This document shows, piece by piece, positions 7,001-8,421 of a stretch of DNA of 8,421 nucleotides (within the stretch, counting starts at the first letter, position 1; every line of letters begins with the position of its first letter). The notes under the pieces were generated by a model. That model was not told where the DNA came from, did no database searches, and saw only the letters and a list, made by a program, of their open reading frames with translations. The position numbers were made by a program, and so were the translations under genes. The stretch is from an uncultured Corynebacterium sp. Its GTDB lineage: Bacteria; Actinomycetota; Actinomycetes; Mycobacteriales; Mycobacteriaceae. The DNA lies in assembly GCF_937999985.1 (NCBI RefSeq), contig NZ_CALLDG010000141.1:1-8421 (forward strand), given 5' to 3'.

Positions 7001-8045
7001 CCTTCAGAACAAGCTGGCCGGGCAGGTCACGTCCGCGATTGCGCAGGCCGCCGCCCGTTCCAAGACCGCCGCTCCCAGCGAGGCGGCGCAGCACACACCG
7101 TCGCGCCGAAAGGGCTCGAAGAAGCAGGCCGGAACTTCCACCGGTGTGCTGGCCACCGCGGATGCGTGGACCGCGGACGGCATCGGCGTGCTGCCGGAGA
7201 CGGTGGAAACGGTGGTGGATGGCCAGACCCTCAACACCTACCCGGCGATCGTTATCTCTAAGGGCGGCGCAGAGGGTGCAGAAGGTGCAGAGGGGTCAGC
7301 CAAGGACAGGGTGACCTTGAAGGCCTTCCCCACCAAACAGGCGGCGGATGGACAGCAGTTCACGACCGTGTTGAACATGATGGTCGCAGCATGCACAGTA
7401 TCCCCGAAGCAAATGATCAAGGGGCTTCCGCTGCGCCAGCGGGTGGCTATGGAGAATACTCCTGGTGGCGTGGACGGTCTGGTGAACGACGTTGTGGCGC
7501 TGGCATGTCGCGACATGCTGATGAAGCTGGGGCCGGTGATCCGCGATCCGGAGAAGTGCGAGGAGGTAGTTGGGGCCGCACGATCCCAGGGGCCGGGCCG
7601 GGTGCGGCAGTATGTCGTTGCCCTGGCTCCTGCGGTGCTGGCGGTAGCAGATATGTCAGCGGAGCTTAACGGCTGGTCGGGCGAGGCTATCGACGATATG
7701 CGCGCACAGCTGGACTTCTTCTTGGGCAAGCACGCTATCGCTCGCAATGGCATTGAGCACATGCGCCACGTTCCACGTTATGTGGAGGCGATGCGTGCAC
7801 GCCTGGAGCTGATGAAGACGGATCCAGACAAGGAGGAGGATCTGGACGATGAGGTCCAGGAGGCCTTCGAGTTGTTAGAAAAGACCAAGAAGCGCCTGCC
7901 TACAGCGCGGGCTGCCTCGCCGCAGATTAAGGAGGTGCGCTGGATGATCGAAGAGCTGCGGGTCAGCCTCTTCGCCCAGAACCTCGGCACGGCTCATTCG
8001 GTTTCCCTGCAGCGCATCCGGAAGAAGCTGGAGAAGATTCGCTAG
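4026..8045 (+). CDS. hrpA: HrpA, ATP-dependent DEAH-box RNA helicase
   Basis: The protein is 1339 residues from this ATG (the frame extends 9 codons to TTG 3999; numbers below count from that TTG). The size fits full-length HrpA (about 1300). Domain order: an Arg-rich N-terminal tail (22-50); helicase core with Walker A GETGSGKTT (82-90), DEAH (182-185), SAT (214-216), TNIAETSLTV (351-360) and QRSGRSGR (398-405); HA2/winged-helix (about 435-600); OB-like fold; long DUF3418 region (about 750-1345), with a low-complexity linker (1015-1050) and an Ala-Glu-Gly repeat (1091-1099). Family role: cytosolic 3'-5' RNA helicase linked in E. coli to mRNA processing and rescue of stalled ribosomes. ATG 4026 is preferred because TTG is rare and its upstream purines lie in a hairpin; GGGTG 8 nt before the ATG is a weak ribosome site. 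It is divergent from the ceramidase gene and its stop abuts the nrdR stop. Confidence 0.93.
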   Translation: MTDAHGSASPTNHGRTQGKPQGRRRSRRRSNKRRRPQFIRTIPPIAYPDLPVSERREDIKKAIEDNQVVIIAGETGSGKTTQIPKMCLELGRGRTKVIGHTQPRRIAARSVAERIAEELDQQIGDDTSLVGYKIRFDDTISKHTAVKLMTDGVLLNEIQRDRLLRDYDTIIVDEAHERSLNIDFLLGYLKQLLPKRPDLKVIITSATIDPESFAEHFADTSGSPAPIIEVSGRTYPVEIRYRPLVTERENPKTGEVIEVETDPLDGLVAACKELMRAGEGDILCFFSGEREIRDAAEALEGEFAGAGGARKVDVLPLFGRLSNAEQHRVFRTGPRRRIVLATNIAETSLTVPGIHYVVDTGYARISRYSNRTKVQRLPVEPISQASAKQRSGRSGRIADGIAIRLYSEEDFEARPEFTDPEILRTHLSSVILSMAALGLGDIERFPFLQAPDNKSIRDGVALLQELGALASTKDAALTPIGRDMARIPTDPRLARMLAAGHANNIIEPIAVIVSALSIQDVRERPLEKQQQADEMHARFKANSDFVSLLKLWNYLQEQRQELSANKFRKLCQREFIHYVRVREWMDLVRQMLSVVQDLRWKIPNIRHVRELVFEPEAIDEDLVHKSILTGLLTHVGMREGNSKQFTGTRGSHFVVHPSSHVSKKPPQWLMAAELVETSQVFARTVGPIDPSWIEAIAPHMVKYNYSEPVWSSSRGAAMVHEKVLLLGLPIVADRMVNASKVDRALARELFIRHALVEGDWRTRHHFFAHNQKLLSEATELEDKARRRDIVVDDQALFDFYDARLPEKIVSSRHFDSWWKKARHKDPHQLDFTLDALIDSEEAAKAADEFPDVWRQGSLEFDLSYVFMPGDPDDGMTMRVPIPLLANVSEPETRWLVAGMREELAIALIRSLPKPLRTSVVPASNFANAALQRMVPFDGEFGFALAEALRELGGQGISAQDFDWSRVPGHLRMQFAAIDRRGNVIEKSRDLQYLQNKLAGQVTSAIAQAAARSKTAAPSEAAQHTPSRRKGSKKQAGTSTGVLATADAWTADGIGVLPETVETVVDGQTLNTYPAIVISKGGAEGAEGAEGSAKDRVTLKAFPTKQAADGQQFTTVLNMMVAACTVSPKQMIKGLPLRQRVAMENTPGGVDGLVNDVVALACRDMLMKLGPVIRDPEKCEEVVGAARSQGPGRVRQYVVALAPAVLAVADMSAELNGWSGEAIDDMRAQLDFFLGKHAIARNGIEHMRHVPRYVEAMRARLELMKTDPDKEEDLDDEVQEAFELLEKTKKRLPTARAASPQIKEVRWMIEELRVSLFAQNLGTAHSVSLQRIRKKLEKIR
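7269..7295 (+). repeat. Three tandem 9-bp units inside hrpA encoding (Ala-Glu-Gly)3
   Basis: Units GCAGAGGGT (7269-7277), GCAGAAGGT (7278-7286) and GCAGAGGGG (7287-7295) follow one another in frame and encode residues 1091-1099, preceded by Gly-Gly and followed by Ser-Ala. The run sits in a surface-type insert between two beta-strand-like stretches (YPAIVIS and VTLKAF). Copy-number change would stay in frame. Confidence 0.7.
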
Positions 8046-8421
8046 TTATCCTCGCCGCTGGTTTTCTTCGTCGCTGGGTTCCAGTTTGGGCTCAGCTAGG
8101 GCGTGGCGGTGCGCTCGCAGGGATTCGATCTCCTGCTCGAAGTCTTCGGCGCAGTTGAAGGACTTATACACCGAGGCAAAGCGCAGGTATGCAACCTCGT
8201 CTAGGGTGCGTAACGGGTCGAGGATCGCCAAGCCGATCTGGTTAGCGGGGACTTGTGACCCATGTGCCACGCGCACTGCCTGTTCCACCTCGTGCGCAAG
8301 GCGCTTCAAAGCGTCATCAGAGACGTCGCGCCCTTGGCATGCCCGCCGAACGCCCTTGATGACCTTTTCCCTGCTGAACTCCTCGGTCACCCCGTTTCGC
8401 TTGACCACCAACAGCACAGAT
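8046..8421 (-). CDS. nrdR: NrdR, ribonucleotide reductase transcriptional repressor, N-terminus outside window
   Basis: The frame runs off the window end on the minus strand; 124 codons plus the stop (TAA, 8048-8046) are visible of about 165-170 expected. What is seen is the ATP-cone domain, beginning SVLLVVKRNGVTEEFSREKV and continuing through GLAILDPLRTLDEVAYLRFASVYKSF, both diagnostic of NrdR, plus an acidic, charged C-terminal tail of about 25 residues. The missing part is the four-cysteine zinc ribbon that binds NrdR boxes. The GTG at 8417 is an internal codon (the valine of SVLLVVK), not the start. Family role: the ATP-cone reads ATP/dATP and the protein represses ribonucleotide reductase genes when dATP is high. 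It converges on hrpA with no intervening base, so the two transcripts must overlap at their 3' ends. Confidence 0.94.
   Translation of the reverse strand, partial: SVLLVVKRNGVTEEFSREKVIKGVRRACQGRDVSDDALKRLAHEVEQAVRVAHGSQVPANQIGLAILDPLRTLDEVAYLRFASVYKSFNCAEDFEQEIESLRAHRHALAEPKLEPSDEENQRRG

Noticed and set aside
7238..7762. Minus-strand ORF of 174 residues inside hrpA
   Set aside because: Shadow frame: Ser/Pro/Ala-rich, no motif, entirely within the HrpA C-terminal coding region.
8415..8417. GTG as the nrdR start
   Set aside because: It is the valine in the internal SVLLVVKRNG motif; NrdR has a zinc ribbon of about 45 residues before this point, lying beyond the window.
1..8421. CRISPR arrays, insertion sequences, tRNA or rRNA genes
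   Set aside because: No spaced direct repeats, transposase, terminal inverted repeats or tRNA cloverleaf pattern were seen. All long stretches are covered by coding genes.

Overview
The window looks like a core chromosomal segment of an actinobacterium, most likely a Corynebacterium. The evidence is the GC-rich coding sequence, an OxyR whose peroxide-sensing Cys206, Cys215 and Thr107 fall at the same residue numbers as in C. glutamicum OxyR, and the order oxyR - hrpA - nrdR, which I recall from Corynebacterium genomes. No mobile element, tRNA, rRNA, CRISPR array or prophage signal was seen.

Layout: (1) 1-630, plus strand: the last ~209 codons of a superfamily II helicase with a DUF3516 C-terminal domain, cut by the window start. 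(2) 664-1626, minus strand: oxyR, the LysR-type hydrogen peroxide sensor, convergent with the helicase gene across a 33-bp gap. (3) 1698-3776, minus strand: a 692-residue Tat-exported neutral ceramidase, upstream of and codirectional with oxyR (71-bp AT-rich gap). (4) 3777-4025: the divergent control region between the ceramidase gene and hrpA. It is unusually rich in dyads and has a good extended -10 for hrpA. (5) 4026-8045, plus strand: hrpA, a giant DEAH-box RNA helicase. (6) 8046-8421, minus strand: nrdR, cut by the window end, so its N-terminal zinc ribbon is missing. Its stop codon touches the hrpA stop codon.

OxyR, HrpA, NrdR and the DUF3516 helicase are housekeeping stress-response, RNA-metabolism and nucleotide-metabolism genes. 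The ceramidase is the accessory-looking member. It is exported folded by the Tat route, and corynebacteria are not known to make sphingolipids, so it probably acts on host or environmental ceramide, which would suit a skin- or mucosa-associated species (inference).

The points most worth a second look are the ceramidase active-site motif, where the family's nucleophilic serine is read as threonine; a perfect 6-9-6 dyad in the ceramidase-hrpA control region, matched in geometry by another 6-9-6 dyad before oxyR; and a 6-bp hairpin just before the alternative hrpA start. I do not see a convincing new multi-gene system here.
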